From Kribbella voronezhensis (GTDB taxonomy: Bacteria > Actinomycetota > Actinomycetes > Propionibacteriales > Kribbellaceae), in assembly GCF_004365175.1 (NCBI RefSeq), contig NZ_SOCE01000001.1, positions 421,154 through 485,153 on the forward strand: a DNA stretch of 64,000 nucleotides, in the 5' to 3' direction. The translations under genes were made by a program, and so were the position numbers. This document shows positions 42,840-51,874 of this stretch, piece by piece; the stretch's first letter is position 1; the number at the start of each line of letters is the position of its first letter. The notes under the pieces were generated by a model. The model saw only the letters and a program-made list of their open reading frames with translations, was not told where the DNA came from and did no database searches.

Positions 42840-43121
42840 TTACTGCTGCCGCTCGACCAGTTCCCGCACGAGCGTGATGTCCAGCGGTCCCGCGACCTTG
42901 AAGGCCCGTGGGAACGCTTTCCGTCGCTCGGCGAGGTCGAGACATCCGGTCGCCGGGTGCAGGTGCGCCCCACGGCCGGGTGCCCGATGCTCGGGATCCG
43001 GGAGGACAAGTCCTCCGGACACCGTCATCCGCAGCAGATCGGTCGGACTGGACCGCTTCCGACACCCGATACAGGTACGCTCCCGAACCTTCTCAGGGCG
43101 CGCGTCTGCAGTTTGGATCAC
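42840..43121 (-). CDS. ylxR: YlxR/RnpM-family RNA-binding protein
   Basis: A 93-residue protein with the family signature RTCIGCRKRSSPTDLLRM and GRGAHLHPATGCLDLAERRKAF. YlxR (recently named RnpM in Bacillus, where it modulates RNase P) is always encoded between nusA and infB, as here. GTG start with TGAGGAAC upstream. A 187-bp gap to infB carries short inverted repeats but no clear terminator. Confidence 0.92.
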   Translation of the reverse strand: MIQTADARPEKVRERTCIGCRKRSSPTDLLRMTVSGGLVLPDPEHRAPGRGAHLHPATGCLDLAERRKAFPRAFKVAGPLDITLVRELVERQQ

Positions 43122-43165
43122 TGTTCCTCAGGGTGTGGTGACGACTCAGTCGACCGACCGAATCA

Positions 43166-44158
43166 CTAGTCTACCTTCTCGTCCTCACGAGTCACATCCG
43201 TATCCGGCCGGATGTCGATCCGCCACCCGGTCAGCCGGGCCGCGAGGCGGGCGTTCTGCCCTTCCTTGCCGATCGCCAGCGACAGCTGGTAGTCCGGTAC
43301 GACGACCCGCGCGGCGCGAGCCGCGGCGTCGACGACCTCCACAGAGGAAACCTGCGCCGGCGACAGCGCATTCCCGACGAAGGTGGCCGGGTCGTCGCTG
43401 TGGTCGATGATGTCGATCTTCTCGCCGTGCAACTCGTGCATGATGTTGCGCACCCGCTGGCCCATCGGGCCGATGCAGGCGCCCTTGCCGTTCACCGACG
43501 GGTTCAGGGTCCGGACCGCGATCTTGGTCCGGTGCCCGGCCTCGCGCGCGATCGCGGTGATCTCGACGGTGCCGTCGGCGATCTCCGGCACCTCGAGGGC
43601 GAACAGCTTCTTCACCAGGTTCGGGTGGGTCCGGGAGACGGTGATCTGCGGACCCTTGAAGCCCTTGCGGACACCGACGACGTAGACCCGCAGCCGCGAG
43701 CCGTGCTCGTACTTCTCCCCCGGCACCTGCTCCGGGGCCGGCAGTACCGCCTCGATCTTGCCGAGGTCGACCATCACCGAGCGCGGGTCGCGGCCCTGCT
43801 GGATGACGCCGGACAGGATGTCGCCCTCCTTGCCGGAGAACTCGCCGTACCGGACCTCGTCCTCGGCGTCGCGCAGGCGCTGCAGGATGACCTGCTTGGC
43901 CGTGGTCGCCGCGATCCGGCCGAAGTCGGCGGGCGTGTCGTCGAACTCGCGCGCCACCGTGCCGTCCTCGGCGAGTTCCTTCGCGTACACCGTCACGTGC
44001 CCGGTCTTGCGGTCCAGCTCCACCCGCGCCTGCTGCTGCGCTCCCTCGGTCCGGTGGTAGGCCACCAGCAGGGCCTGTTCGATCGCCTCCACGACGATGT
44101 CGAACGCGATGTCCTTCTCGCGTTCCAGCGACCGCAGGACGGCCATGTCGATATCCAT
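43166..44158 (-). CDS. nusA: Transcription termination/antitermination factor NusA
   Basis: A 330-residue RNA polymerase-binding factor. The N-terminal domain ([20 protein letters not shown]) is followed by S1 ([20 protein letters not shown]) and two KH domains ([38 protein letters not shown]). It lacks the C-terminal acidic repeats of E. coli NusA, as is normal in actinobacteria. The start codon overlaps the rimP stop as TGATG. Confidence 0.97.
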   Translation of the reverse strand: MDIDMAVLRSLEREKDIAFDIVVEAIEQALLVAYHRTEGAQQQARVELDRKTGHVTVYAKELAEDGTVAREFDDTPADFGRIAATTAKQVILQRLRDAEDEVRYGEFSGKEGDILSGVIQQGRDPRSVMVDLGKIEAVLPAPEQVPGEKYEHGSRLRVYVVGVRKGFKGPQITVSRTHPNLVKKLFALEVPEIADGTVEITAIAREAGHRTKIAVRTLNPSVNGKGACIGPMGQRVRNIMHELHGEKIDIIDHSDDPATFVGNALSPAQVSSVEVVDAAARAARVVVPDYQLSLAIGKEGQNARLAARLTGWRIDIRPDTDVTREDEKVD

Positions 44159-44679
44159 CAGTTCTCCTCTACCGCGCCGTCAGCGGCGGATTCATTGTCG
44201 TCGGTGCCGGCTGGCCGGTTGAACTCGATCTGGACCTTGGCCTTCTCCACGTCCGCGAACGCGATCGTCCGGGTCTGGCCCCGGACGTCCAGCTCGGCCG
44301 TGTCGTCGGTGGCGGACTTGATCCGCCCGGTCACCTTGTGGCCGCCCGCCAGCGTGACGGCGACCAGCCGGGTGACGTTGCGCCGCCAGTGCCTCGGCAG
44401 CGTGAGCGGCCGGTCCACCCCCGGGCTGGACACCTCCAGCGTGTACGCGCCGTCACCCATCACGTCGTCGGCGTCCAGGGCCTTGGAGATCGCCCGGGTC
44501 ACCTCAGCGACGTCGTCCAGGCTGATGCCACCGTCGCGGTCGACCAGGACGCGCAGCAGTCGCCGCTTGCCGGCCGGCGAGACGTCGGCGGCCTCCAGGT
44601 CACAGCCGAACTGCTCGACGATCGGCCGCAGGAAGTTCTCGAGGCTCGTGGGGTCCGTGTGGTCAGTCTTTCGGCTCAC
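44158..44679 (-). CDS. rimP: Ribosome maturation factor RimP
   Basis: A 173-residue 30S maturation factor. Typical stretches are [35 protein letters not shown] and [15 protein letters not shown]. The C-terminus is acidic. GTG start. First gene of the operon and divergent from the lipoprotein gene; a TAAGGT -10-like element on the minus strand lies about 75 bp upstream. Confidence 0.95.
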   Translation of the reverse strand: MSRKTDHTDPTSLENFLRPIVEQFGCDLEAADVSPAGKRRLLRVLVDRDGGISLDDVAEVTRAISKALDADDVMGDGAYTLEVSSPGVDRPLTLPRHWRRNVTRLVAVTLAGGHKVTGRIKSATDDTAELDVRGQTRTIAFADVEKAKVQIEFNRPAGTDDNESAADGAVEEN

Positions 44680-44811
44680 AGGTAGACCTGCCTCTCTCCA
44701 GTTGTGTCACCCGTTGCGCACCTCGGCGATCCGGCCGAGAGCAGTAGCCCACCTTATCCGGCCCGCCGGGTGGTCCGGCCATGCGCCTCGGTCCGGGATA
44801 TCGTTCGGGCC

Positions 44812-45363
44812 GTGCAGACCGAGCCTCCTCGACTGTCGCGACGTGCTGTTCTCCGGAGCGCCGCCGTCGTGGCGGGTTCGGCGACCCTGCTGACCGGCTG
44901 CGAGGACGAGAAAGACCACAGCGGTACGCCGGGCGCCACCGAAGGGCCGGACGGTCCTACCCCACCGCCACCGAGCACCGACCCGGTCGTCGTCGCCGCG
45001 CTGACCACCGCCGCCACCCAGGTCGCGCAGCTCTCGCTCCGCTACAGCCAGGTGCTGCAGGGCTATCCGAAGCTCCGTGCCCAGCTCGCGGCCGGCGTGA
45101 AGAACCATGCGGCCCAGTTCGCGAAGCTCAAAGAGGTGGGCGGCTTCGAGCCACCCCAGCCCGGCAAACTCCCCGCACTCCCGGGCACCGCCGCCGCGGC
45201 CCTGGCGGAGCTGGCCGGCCGGGAGCAGAAGCTGTCCGTCAGTCACGCGACCGCTGCCGTGAAGGTGTCCGGCGAAGCGGCCCGGCTGCTCGCGATGCTG
45301 GCCGCGGCCGAGAGCCAACTCGCGGCGACGTTGACCGTAGGCAAGAAGAAGGCGGCGTCATGA
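44812..45363 (+). CDS. Putative exported lipoprotein
   Basis: A 183-residue protein whose N-terminus (PRLSRRAVLRSAAVVAG, then LLTGC) combines a twin-arginine motif with a lipobox, so it is probably a Tat-exported lipoprotein lipidated at the cysteine near residue 32. A Pro/Thr linker and an all-helical Ala-rich domain follow. The helical part resembles ferritin-like bundles, as does the next gene product. I chose GTG because a TATCGT element 7 nt upstream suggests leaderless translation. The upstream-extended frame would bury the signal. Its stop overlaps the next start (ATGA). Confidence 0.75.
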   Translation: MQTEPPRLSRRAVLRSAAVVAGSATLLTGCEDEKDHSGTPGATEGPDGPTPPPPSTDPVVVAALTTAATQVAQLSLRYSQVLQGYPKLRAQLAAGVKNHAAQFAKLKEVGGFEPPQPGKLPALPGTAAAALAELAGREQKLSVSHATAAVKVSGEAARLLAMLAAAESQLAATLTVGKKKAAS

Positions 45364-45770
45364 CCGAGAAGGAAGCCCTGCAGGCCGCACTCGCCGGCGA
45401 ACACGCCGCCATGTACGGCGTCGGCGTGGCCGGCGGCAAGCTTTCCGGCGCCCGGTTCGCCCAGGCCACGGCAACCTTCGGGGTGCACCGCAAACGCCGT
45501 GACCAACTGGCCGACCTGCTGGCCGACGACGGCGAGACCCCGGTCGCCGCCGAACCGGCGTACGACCTGCCGCAACCTGTCACCAGTACGGCGTCGGCGG
45601 TGGCGCTGGTGCTGCTGATCGAACGGCGACTGTCGGCCGTCTATGCCGACCTGGTCGAGGCCGCGGAGAAAGAGCCGGTCCGGACCTTGGCGATCCAGGC
45701 CCTGATCGCGACGTCCCGCGCCGAGCTCAGCTGGGGCGGCACCCCGCAGGCGTTTCCCGGTCAAGGCTGA
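45360..45770 (+). CDS. DUF4439 ferritin-like protein
   Basis: A 136-residue four-helix-bundle protein (LAGEHAAMYGVGVAGGKL; RKRRDQLADLLADDGETPVA; AYDLPQPVTSTASAVALVL; ERRLSAVYADLVEAAEKEPV), matching DUF4439, a ferritin-like family found next to rimP in actinobacteria. E/H pairs (EHAAMYG, HRKRRD) occupy positions that could bind metals, but binding is unproven. Translationally coupled to the lipoprotein gene. Confidence 0.85.
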   Translation: MTEKEALQAALAGEHAAMYGVGVAGGKLSGARFAQATATFGVHRKRRDQLADLLADDGETPVAAEPAYDLPQPVTSTASAVALVLLIERRLSAVYADLVEAAEKEPVRTLAIQALIATSRAELSWGGTPQAFPGQG

Positions 45771-46122
45771 GCCGGGACTTGCGGACCATACCGGTTTCGC
45801 TGCGTGCCCGGACGTTCACCGACCGCTGACAAATCTCTGCCATAACGAAGGATTTCCGGCCCGGTTACGGGTGATCTGAAATTCGTTGCGTACTCCCCTT
45901 TACTCGGAGCGCGACCTTCCCTATATTTTCGGCCACGGAGACTGGGGGGTCGCCGGGTATTCACCAACGCAGCAACGAAGTTCTGGTCCCGATGGTGGTC
46001 GGGAGCCACTGCCGCGTGGGTGATCGTCCAAGGCTGAATCAAAGCGTCTGACCGTGCCTTCAGTGCATTTTCACTCAACTTCTTGAGCCGCGTCGCGGAT
46101 CGGCTACGGAGGGTAGCGAAGC
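45771..46122 (+). promoter_or_regulatory. 352-bp region upstream of the hydrazine-type biosynthetic operon
   Basis: No gene is supported. The composition is clearly less GC-rich than the flanks (for example CCTATATTTTCGG near 45925 and ATTTTCACTCAACTTCTTG near 46067). GGAGGG (46108-46113) is the ribosome-binding site for the cupin gene. The region probably contains the promoter of the seven-gene operon. I could not assign a convincing -35/-10 pair or operator. Confidence 0.5.
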
Positions 46123-46497
46123 ATGCGTACATTCGATTTGATCACCGGCGAGAGCCTGTTTGTGAAAGACCTCCGGGTCGTTCGCTGGGAGCAATACGAA
46201 CTCGGCGGGCAAATGCCTTTCCAGGCAATGTGGTACAGCGTTCCGCCCGGGTCGGAGAGCCCGATCGACCAGCACCCCGAACTGGAGTTGTCGATCGTCG
46301 TCGCGGGGACCGCGCACGTTCTGGTCGGCGGCGCGGAGCACGAGATCACCCACGGCAACGCGTTCCTGCTCAGCAGCACCGAGGCGCACGTCGTCCAGAA
46401 TCGTTCGGACGACGAACTGCTGACCGTCTTCAGCGCGTACTGGATGCCTGTCACCGGTGAAAGACCGGTCGAAGCCGTGACGGCCGACCATGCTTGA
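46123..46497 (+). CDS. Cupin protein, N-N bond-forming pathway component
   Basis: A 124-residue cupin with HPELELSIVVAGTAHVLVGG (motif 1) and HGNAFLLSSTEAHVVQN (motif 2); the likely metal ligands are a histidine and a glutamate of motif 1 and the histidine of motif 2. It overlaps the MetRS-like gene by 8 bp. In known hydrazine pathways (Spb40 of s56-p1 and relatives) a cupin and a MetRS-like domain are one polypeptide that joins N6-hydroxylysine to an amino acid through an N-N bond. Here they are separate, coupled genes. The function is inferred from this neighbourhood, not from residues alone. Confidence 0.8.
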   Translation: MRTFDLITGESLFVKDLRVVRWEQYELGGQMPFQAMWYSVPPGSESPIDQHPELELSIVVAGTAHVLVGGAEHEITHGNAFLLSSTEAHVVQNRSDDELLTVFSAYWMPVTGERPVEAVTADHA

Positions 46498-47857
46498 CCA
46501 GGATGGGATTGAACCGGTCACGGTGATCACCTTCCCGCAGCCGACCGTCAACGGGCCGCTGCACCTCGGGCACCTGGCCGGTCCCTATGTCGCCGCCGAC
46601 ATCGCCGCCAGGGCCGCACGGGCCAGGGGCGAGCGAGTCGTCGTCACGACCGGCTTGGACGTCCACCAGAACTACGTGCTCACCCGGGCCGAACGCGAAG
46701 GCATCGAGGTCGGCGTGATGACGGCGGATTTCCGCGCCGACATCAAGGAGACCTACGAACTCGCCCGGATCGGTTACGACCGGTTCAGCGACCCGCTGAC
46801 CGACGAGCACGCGCCGATCATCCGGCAGCTGATGAACCACCTGGTCGCCAGCGGGGCCACGCCGATGCGCGAGGTCACACTGCATGCCTGCAGCGACTGC
46901 TCGCGCACCCTGCACGAGTCCTACCTGGTCGGTCTCTGCCGCGGTTGCAAGGCTCCAGCGGCAGGAGGCGCGTGCGAGCAGTGCGGGGCGTTCACCTACG
47001 TCGACTCGATGATCGATCCGGTCTGCGGCCGGTGCGGCGGCGAGCCGAGGCCCTTCCAGGCAACGGTTCCGGTACTGCGGATGGAGGATCACCGCGAAGC
47101 TCTCACGGCGATGTGGTTGCGGGCCGAGCTGCCGCCGTCGGTGCGCGCCCTGATCGGCCGGCAACTGGCCGACGGCCTGCCGGAGATCGCCCTGGCCTAC
47201 CCGACGAACTGGGGTATCGAGGGCGACGCGGCCTTGACCGGGCTGCGGATCGGCCCCTACACCGAGGTCGCGTTGACCGATCTCTACAACGTCGCCAAAG
47301 CCGTCGATCCGGACGCCGGCGATCTGCCCGGATACCTGGCCGCGCTCGGCCGGGTGGGAAACCTCTGGCACTTCCTCGGCCTCGACAACGCGTACTGGTA
47401 CGCCTTGTACTGGCAGGCCATCTGGGCCGCGGCCGGAGTGAATCCCTTGCCGGTTTCCGGTCTAGTCGTGAATGAGTTCTATCTGCTGGACGGAAGCAAA
47501 TTCTCGACCAGCCGCAATCACGTCGTCGGAGCGAACGAAATACTCCGCGACGAGGACCCGGGAATGGTCCGGCTTTACCTCGCCTGGGACCGCCCGGACC
47601 GTTATCGCAGCGACTTCAGCTGGAAAGCGTTCCGCGCTTTTGCCGACCGGATCGGCCCATTGCTGGACGGCACCCGGACCTGCGCCGAGCCGCTCCACCC
47701 GGTGCTCGCCGAGATCGAGCTGGCCCGGGCACAGGACGCGCTCCGGCCGTCGGGTTTCGACCCGGCGCTGGCCGTCCGGATCATGATCGACCTGCTCGCC
47801 GCCGGAGTCCGGGACACCGGGTCGCTGCGCGCGGCCCTGACCGGGGCAGGCGAGTAG
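46490..47857 (+). CDS. Methionyl-tRNA-synthetase-like enzyme of secondary metabolism
   Basis: A 455-residue class I aminoacyl-tRNA-synthetase-fold protein. It has HLGH (residues 25-28, the HIGH motif) and KFSTS (from K337, the KMSKS counterpart). A MetRS-type zinc insert shows four Cys-X2-Cys pairs (CSDC, CRGC, CEQC, CGRC). The anticodon-binding domain is short or missing compared with housekeeping MetRS. Such paralogues, fused to or beside a cupin, activate an amino acid as its adenylate or ester for attack by N6-hydroxylysine, giving a hydrazine. It starts inside the cupin gene and is followed after 4 bp by the FAD oxidase/hydroxylase gene. Confidence 0.85.
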   Translation: MLDQDGIEPVTVITFPQPTVNGPLHLGHLAGPYVAADIAARAARARGERVVVTTGLDVHQNYVLTRAEREGIEVGVMTADFRADIKETYELARIGYDRFSDPLTDEHAPIIRQLMNHLVASGATPMREVTLHACSDCSRTLHESYLVGLCRGCKAPAAGGACEQCGAFTYVDSMIDPVCGRCGGEPRPFQATVPVLRMEDHREALTAMWLRAELPPSVRALIGRQLADGLPEIALAYPTNWGIEGDAALTGLRIGPYTEVALTDLYNVAKAVDPDAGDLPGYLAALGRVGNLWHFLGLDNAYWYALYWQAIWAAAGVNPLPVSGLVVNEFYLLDGSKFSTSRNHVVGANEILRDEDPGMVRLYLAWDRPDRYRSDFSWKAFRAFADRIGPLLDGTRTCAEPLHPVLAEIELARAQDALRPSGFDPALAVRIMIDLLAAGVRDTGSLRAALTGAGE

Positions 47858-47861
47858 CGCG

Positions 47862-50243
47862 ATGCGGATCTGCGTGATCGGTGCCGGTATCGCCGGCACC
47901 CTGTTGGCCAGGCGGCTGACCAGCTATCCGGGCGTCGAGGTCGACCTGGTCACCGGCGTACCGGGCACCGATGCCACGGCGGCGTCGGGTGGCGGCGTGC
48001 GAGGCTTCGAGACGCACCCCGAGCAGCGGCGGCTGGCGGCCGAGAGCCTGGCGGAGCTCTTCGAGACCCCGGACCTGCTCGATCAGGCCGGCTACGTGGA
48101 GACCGGCTGCACCTACCTGCTCACGCCGTACGCCGGACTCGAGGCCGCCGTCGCCGAGGTGGAGCAGTTGCACCCCGGCTCGACCGAGATCGTCGACGCG
48201 AGCGCTCTGCGCGGCCGCGGCTGGCACGGGCTGCCGGACGGCACGGTCGGCGTACTGGAGAAGCGGGCCGGGTTCATCCGGCCGGATCAACTTCGCTCGC
48301 TGGTGATCAGCGAACTGGCGAGTGGAAAGAACAGCAGGGTCGTACCGGGCCCTGTGCTCGGTCTGGTTCCTCATCCCGACGGGTCGGTCAGCTGCCGCAC
48401 ACCAGGTGCCGGCGGCCGGTACGACCTCGTCGTGGTGGCCGCCGGACCGTGGACGCCGGGACTGCTCGCGGGCAACGCGTTGCCCGCCGAGCCCTACCGG
48501 ACCAAGGCGATCCAGGTCGCCGTGTACGACGTGGACGGCGCCCTGCCGACCATGTTCATCGACGAGACCAGCGATCTGTACGGGCGCCCGACCGCCGACG
48601 GAGGCCTCCTCCTCGGCGTCGACACCCACCGCTGGTCGGTACCACCAGGCAGCAGCCAACCGGTCCCGGACCTGGCCACCGAGGCCGTCCGGATCGCGGC
48701 CGAGCGGCTGCCGCACCTCAGGCTGCTGGGGACCAGGCACACGGTCTCCAACGCCGACTGTTATGCCGATCCGCCGGTACTGACGCTCTGGTCGGTGCTC
48801 GGCAGCACACATCGGCTCTTCACTTTCACCGGTGGGTCCGGCGGCAGCGTGAAAACCGCGCTGGCCGCGAGCCGGACGGCAGCGAGCGACCTGCTCGGGC
48901 CGCTCGTCACCGGGGAATCCACGCGCACCACCACTTCGCGGACGGAGAACAAGCGCATGACGAATTCGGAACGAGGCAACGGCCACCCGCCCAGGTACCA
49001 CACGATCGGCATCGGTGCCGGTCCGTCGAACCTGTCGCTGGCGGCCCTGTACAAGAACGTCACCACCGAGAAACTGGCGCTGTTCGACTCCCGCCCGGTG
49101 GCCGGCTGGCACACGCCGCTGCTGTACCCCGGGGTGCGGATGCAGACCGGCTGGATGAAGGACCTGGTCTCGCTGGTCGATCCACGGCACGAACTGACGT
49201 TCCTGAACTACCTGGTCACGTCCGGCCGGCTCTACGCGCTGATCAACTCCCAGTTCGACGCCCTGCCCCGGATCGAGTACGAGCGCTACCTGGCCTGGGC
49301 CACCGAGCGGCTCGGCGTGGTCAACTTCGACTGCCGGGTGGACTCGGTCTCGATCACCGACGAGGGCTTCCAGATCTGCGTGGACGGTACGCCGGTCGCG
49401 CTGTCGGAGCACCTCGTCCTCGGCCTCGGCACCCGGCCGGTGTGGCCGGAGTACGTCCGCGGGCTGGACTCCGAGCGGGCGTTCATCGCCGACGAACTCG
49501 GCGCGCGGCTGCCCGCCATGGACGCCGACAAGGCCGACCCGGTCGCGGTGATCGGCGGCGGCCAGACCGGCCTGGAATGCGTACTGCGGTTGCTCGGCTC
49601 CGGCTTCACCGACATCCGCTGGATCGGCCGCAACCAGTGGTTCCGCAGTATCGACGACTCCCCGATGGCCAACGAGCTGTACCGGCCGTCGCACATCGAG
49701 TTCCTGCAGGGACTGAACCGGTCGAAGCGCCGCGAGATGATCGTGGACTCCCGCTACTCCGGCGACGCGATCACCCCGGGCGGCCTGAAGGCCCTGTACC
49801 AGGGCAACTACGACGGCCTGCTCACGCTCGGCCGGTTCCCGGTCACGCTGCTGCCCGGCCGCGACGTCACCTCGGCCGAACAACTTGCCGACGGCACCAT
49901 TCGCCTGCGCTGCACGACCCCGGCGATGCCGGAGGAGCACGAGGTACGCCGGCTGGTGATCGCCGCGGGCCGCGAGCACGTGCAGGCTCCGTTCGACGAC
50001 GACCTGCGGGAGCGGATCGACTACGACGACGACGGCGAGATGCTGGTCGAGCCCGACTACTCGGTGCGCTGGAAGGGCATGAACGGCCACCGGATCTTCT
50101 CGTTCAACGCGAGCCGGTACAGCCACGGCCTGACCAACGCGGGCCTGACGCAACTCCCGGTCCGGGCCGCGATCGTGCTCAACTCGATGTTCGACCGGGA
50201 GATCTACCCGATCTCCGACGAGCTGTGCGCGGTGAAGTGGTGA
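47862..50243 (+). CDS. Fused DAO-type FAD oxidase / lysine (ornithine) N-hydroxylase
   Basis: One uninterrupted 793-residue frame encodes two flavoenzymes. Residues 1 to about 345 form a D-amino-acid-oxidase/glycine-oxidase-like protein (ICVIGAGIAGTLLARRL, KRAGFIRPDQLRSLV, FTGGSGGSVKTALAAS). After a Thr/Arg/Glu-rich linker, residues 366-793 form an N6-lysine/N5-ornithine monooxygenase (TIGIGAGPSNLSLAALY for FAD; VAVIGGGQTGLECVLRLLGS for NADPH; WMKDLVSLVDPRHELTFLNY). In s56-p1 these activities are separate: the hydroxylase makes N6-hydroxylysine and the oxidase cleaves the N-N-linked lysine adduct, releasing a hydrazino acid. An in-frame ATG at 48957 has GGAG 9 nt upstream, so a free hydroxylase could also be made by internal initiation. 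Confidence 0.88.
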   Translation: MRICVIGAGIAGTLLARRLTSYPGVEVDLVTGVPGTDATAASGGGVRGFETHPEQRRLAAESLAELFETPDLLDQAGYVETGCTYLLTPYAGLEAAVAEVEQLHPGSTEIVDASALRGRGWHGLPDGTVGVLEKRAGFIRPDQLRSLVISELASGKNSRVVPGPVLGLVPHPDGSVSCRTPGAGGRYDLVVVAAGPWTPGLLAGNALPAEPYRTKAIQVAVYDVDGALPTMFIDETSDLYGRPTADGGLLLGVDTHRWSVPPGSSQPVPDLATEAVRIAAERLPHLRLLGTRHTVSNADCYADPPVLTLWSVLGSTHRLFTFTGGSGGSVKTALAASRTAASDLLGPLVTGESTRTTTSRTENKRMTNSERGNGHPPRYHTIGIGAGPSNLSLAALYKNVTTEKLALFDSRPVAGWHTPLLYPGVRMQTGWMKDLVSLVDPRHELTFLNYLVTSGRLYALINSQFDALPRIEYERYLAWATERLGVVNFDCRVDSVSITDEGFQICVDGTPVALSEHLVLGLGTRPVWPEYVRGLDSERAFIADELGARLPAMDADKADPVAVIGGGQTGLECVLRLLGSGFTDIRWIGRNQWFRSIDDSPMANELYRPSHIEFLQGLNRSKRREMIVDSRYSGDAITPGGLKALYQGNYDGLLTLGRFPVTLLPGRDVTSAEQLADGTIRLRCTTPAMPEEHEVRRLVIAAGREHVQAPFDDDLRERIDYDDDGEMLVEPDYSVRWKGMNGHRIFSFNASRYSHGLTNAGLTQLPVRAAIVLNSMFDREIYPISDELCAVKW

Positions 50244-50614
50244 CCGCCGCTGCTCCGGAGCCTTCGGCTGTTCCCGATGTCGACGGCGTCTGGTTCCAGC
50301 TGGTCGCCGAGGACGGCGCGAGTACGCCGTACGGGCAGTACCACCGCGAGGACGACCTGGTCTGGGCCGAGTTCTACGCGGGTGGATCGTTGCGCAGCGG
50401 GCGGCTGGTCGGCCGGGTGCAACCGGACGGGACGATCAGGGGCGCCTACTGCCTGCTGACCGCTGACGGTGAGCTGGTCAGCGGCGAGTGCCGCAGCATC
50501 CCCGAGTACGACGTCCGCGGCAACATCCGGATCACCGACCACTTCCGCCGCAGCGACGGCACCCGGGGGGTCTCCACCATCGAGCAGATCCCCGCTCCGA
50601 TCAGGGAGGTCTGA
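50240..50614 (+). CDS. Small beta-rich protein of the N-acetylglutamate-synthase-like (misnamed) family
   Basis: A 124-residue protein whose body (YGQYHREDDLVWAEFYAGGS, LVGRVQPDGTIRGAYCLLT, GELVSGECRSIPEYDVRGNI) resembles a small all-beta family annotated in databases as N-acetylglutamate synthase although it lacks an acetyltransferase fold. Real activity is unknown. GTG start overlaps the preceding stop (GTGA), and the next gene begins 3 bp after its stop, so it is firmly inside the biosynthetic operon. Confidence 0.75.
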   Translation: MTAAAPEPSAVPDVDGVWFQLVAEDGASTPYGQYHREDDLVWAEFYAGGSLRSGRLVGRVQPDGTIRGAYCLLTADGELVSGECRSIPEYDVRGNIRITDHFRRSDGTRGVSTIEQIPAPIREV

Positions 50615-50617
50615 CAG

Positions 50618-51874
50618 ATGACGGCAAGACCGCACCTGCTGGTGGTGGCGACCGGAATGCGGCTGTTCCGGGAGTACATCCTGCGCTCGATCGCGCCGCA
50701 GTACCGGATCCACATGTTCCTGCACGCGGAGCCGACCTGGGAGAAGGAGTACATCGAGGGCTGGACCGTGCTGGAGAGCACGCTCGACGCCGAGGCGCTG
50801 GTCGTCGCGGCGACGAAGCTGCACGCCGACCAGCCCATCGACGGCGTGCTCTGCTGGGACGAGGCGCGCATCCTGCAGACCGCGCACGTCGCCGAGGCGC
50901 TCGGCCTGCCAGGCGGCGACGTCGAGATGATCAACCGCTGCCGGGACAAGCACCTGACCCGTACGGCGCTCGCCGAGCACGGTGTCCCCCAGCCGGTCTC
51001 CGTGCTGGTGGAGACCGTCGACGAGGCCATCGAGACGGCGGACAAACTCGGCTACCCGGTGATCCTGAAGCCACGGGCGCTGGCCGCCAGCCTCGGCGTG
51101 GTGAAAGTGAACTCGGCGGCGGAACTCAAGGACAACTGGGAGTTCGCGCACGACACGACCGTGCCGGAGGCGCCGCACTACGACGTCAAGGTGCTGGTCG
51201 AGGAGTTCGCCGACGGCTACGAGATCAGCATCGACTCGGCGATCTTCCACGGCCAGGTGACGCCGTTCTGCCTGGCCCGCAAGGAGATCGGCTACCCGCC
51301 GTACGCCGAGGAGATCGGTCACTTCGTCGACGCGGCCGACCCGCTGCTCGCCGACCAGGAGCTGATGCAGGTGCTGGCCGACGCGCACGCGGCGATCGGG
51401 TTCACCGACGGCGTCACGCACACCGAGATCATGATCACCGCCGACGGCCCGAAGGTGATCGAGATCAACGCCCGGATCGGCGGCGACATGATCCCGTACC
51501 TCGGCCTGCAGGCGACCGGGGCCGACCCGGGCCTCGCGGCCGCGGCGGTGGCGTGCGGCCGCACCCCCGAACTCGTGCCTGACCGGGCGATGGTCGGGGG
51601 CGTCCGGTTCTTCTACGTCGACGAGAACGACACCGTGCTCGACTCGGTCGGCTTCGACGAATCGGGGCTGCCGGCAACGATCGACCAACTGGTCGTGCTG
51701 ATGGAGGCCGGCGCCACCACCAGTCCCCCGCCGATCGGCACGCTCTGGGGCCGGATCGCGTACGCGACCGTGGTGGCCACCTCGCTGGAAGACTGCCGGG
51801 CCGGGCTGGACGCGGCCGAGCAGGCACTGCGCTGGTCCGGCCACCCCAAGGAACCCGAAGAGGCGACACCATGA
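50618..51874 (+). CDS. ATP-grasp ligase (first of two)
   Basis: A 418-residue ATP-grasp enzyme of the amino-acid-ligase type. A pre-ATP-grasp domain (HLLVVATGMRLFREYILRS) and the nucleotide-binding strands (YPVILKPRALAASLGVVKV, VLVEEFADGYEISID) lead to the Mg-binding THTEIMITADGPKVIEINAR. The enzyme would activate a carboxylate as acyl phosphate and join it to an amine. Beside the hydrazine-forming genes it probably amidates or extends the hydrazino acid. Its stop overlaps the MFS gene start (ATGA). Confidence 0.9.
   Translation: MTARPHLLVVATGMRLFREYILRSIAPQYRIHMFLHAEPTWEKEYIEGWTVLESTLDAEALVVAATKLHADQPIDGVLCWDEARILQTAHVAEALGLPGGDVEMINRCRDKHLTRTALAEHGVPQPVSVLVETVDEAIETADKLGYPVILKPRALAASLGVVKVNSAAELKDNWEFAHDTTVPEAPHYDVKVLVEEFADGYEISIDSAIFHGQVTPFCLARKEIGYPPYAEEIGHFVDAADPLLADQELMQVLADAHAAIGFTDGVTHTEIMITADGPKVIEINARIGGDMIPYLGLQATGADPGLAAAAVACGRTPELVPDRAMVGGVRFFYVDENDTVLDSVGFDESGLPATIDQLVVLMEAGATTSPPPIGTLWGRIAYATVVATSLEDCRAGLDAAEQALRWSGHPKEPEEATP

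Noticed and set aside
46490..47857. Housekeeping methionyl-tRNA synthetase
   Set aside because: Short or missing anticodon domain, KFSTS in place of KMSKS, and a position between a cupin and an N-hydroxylase gene argue for a biosynthetic paralogue.
47862..50243. Siderophore cluster based on the N-hydroxylase
   Set aside because: No NIS synthetase, NRPS, acyltransferase or siderophore uptake genes. The cupin/MetRS-like pair fits hydrazine formation better.
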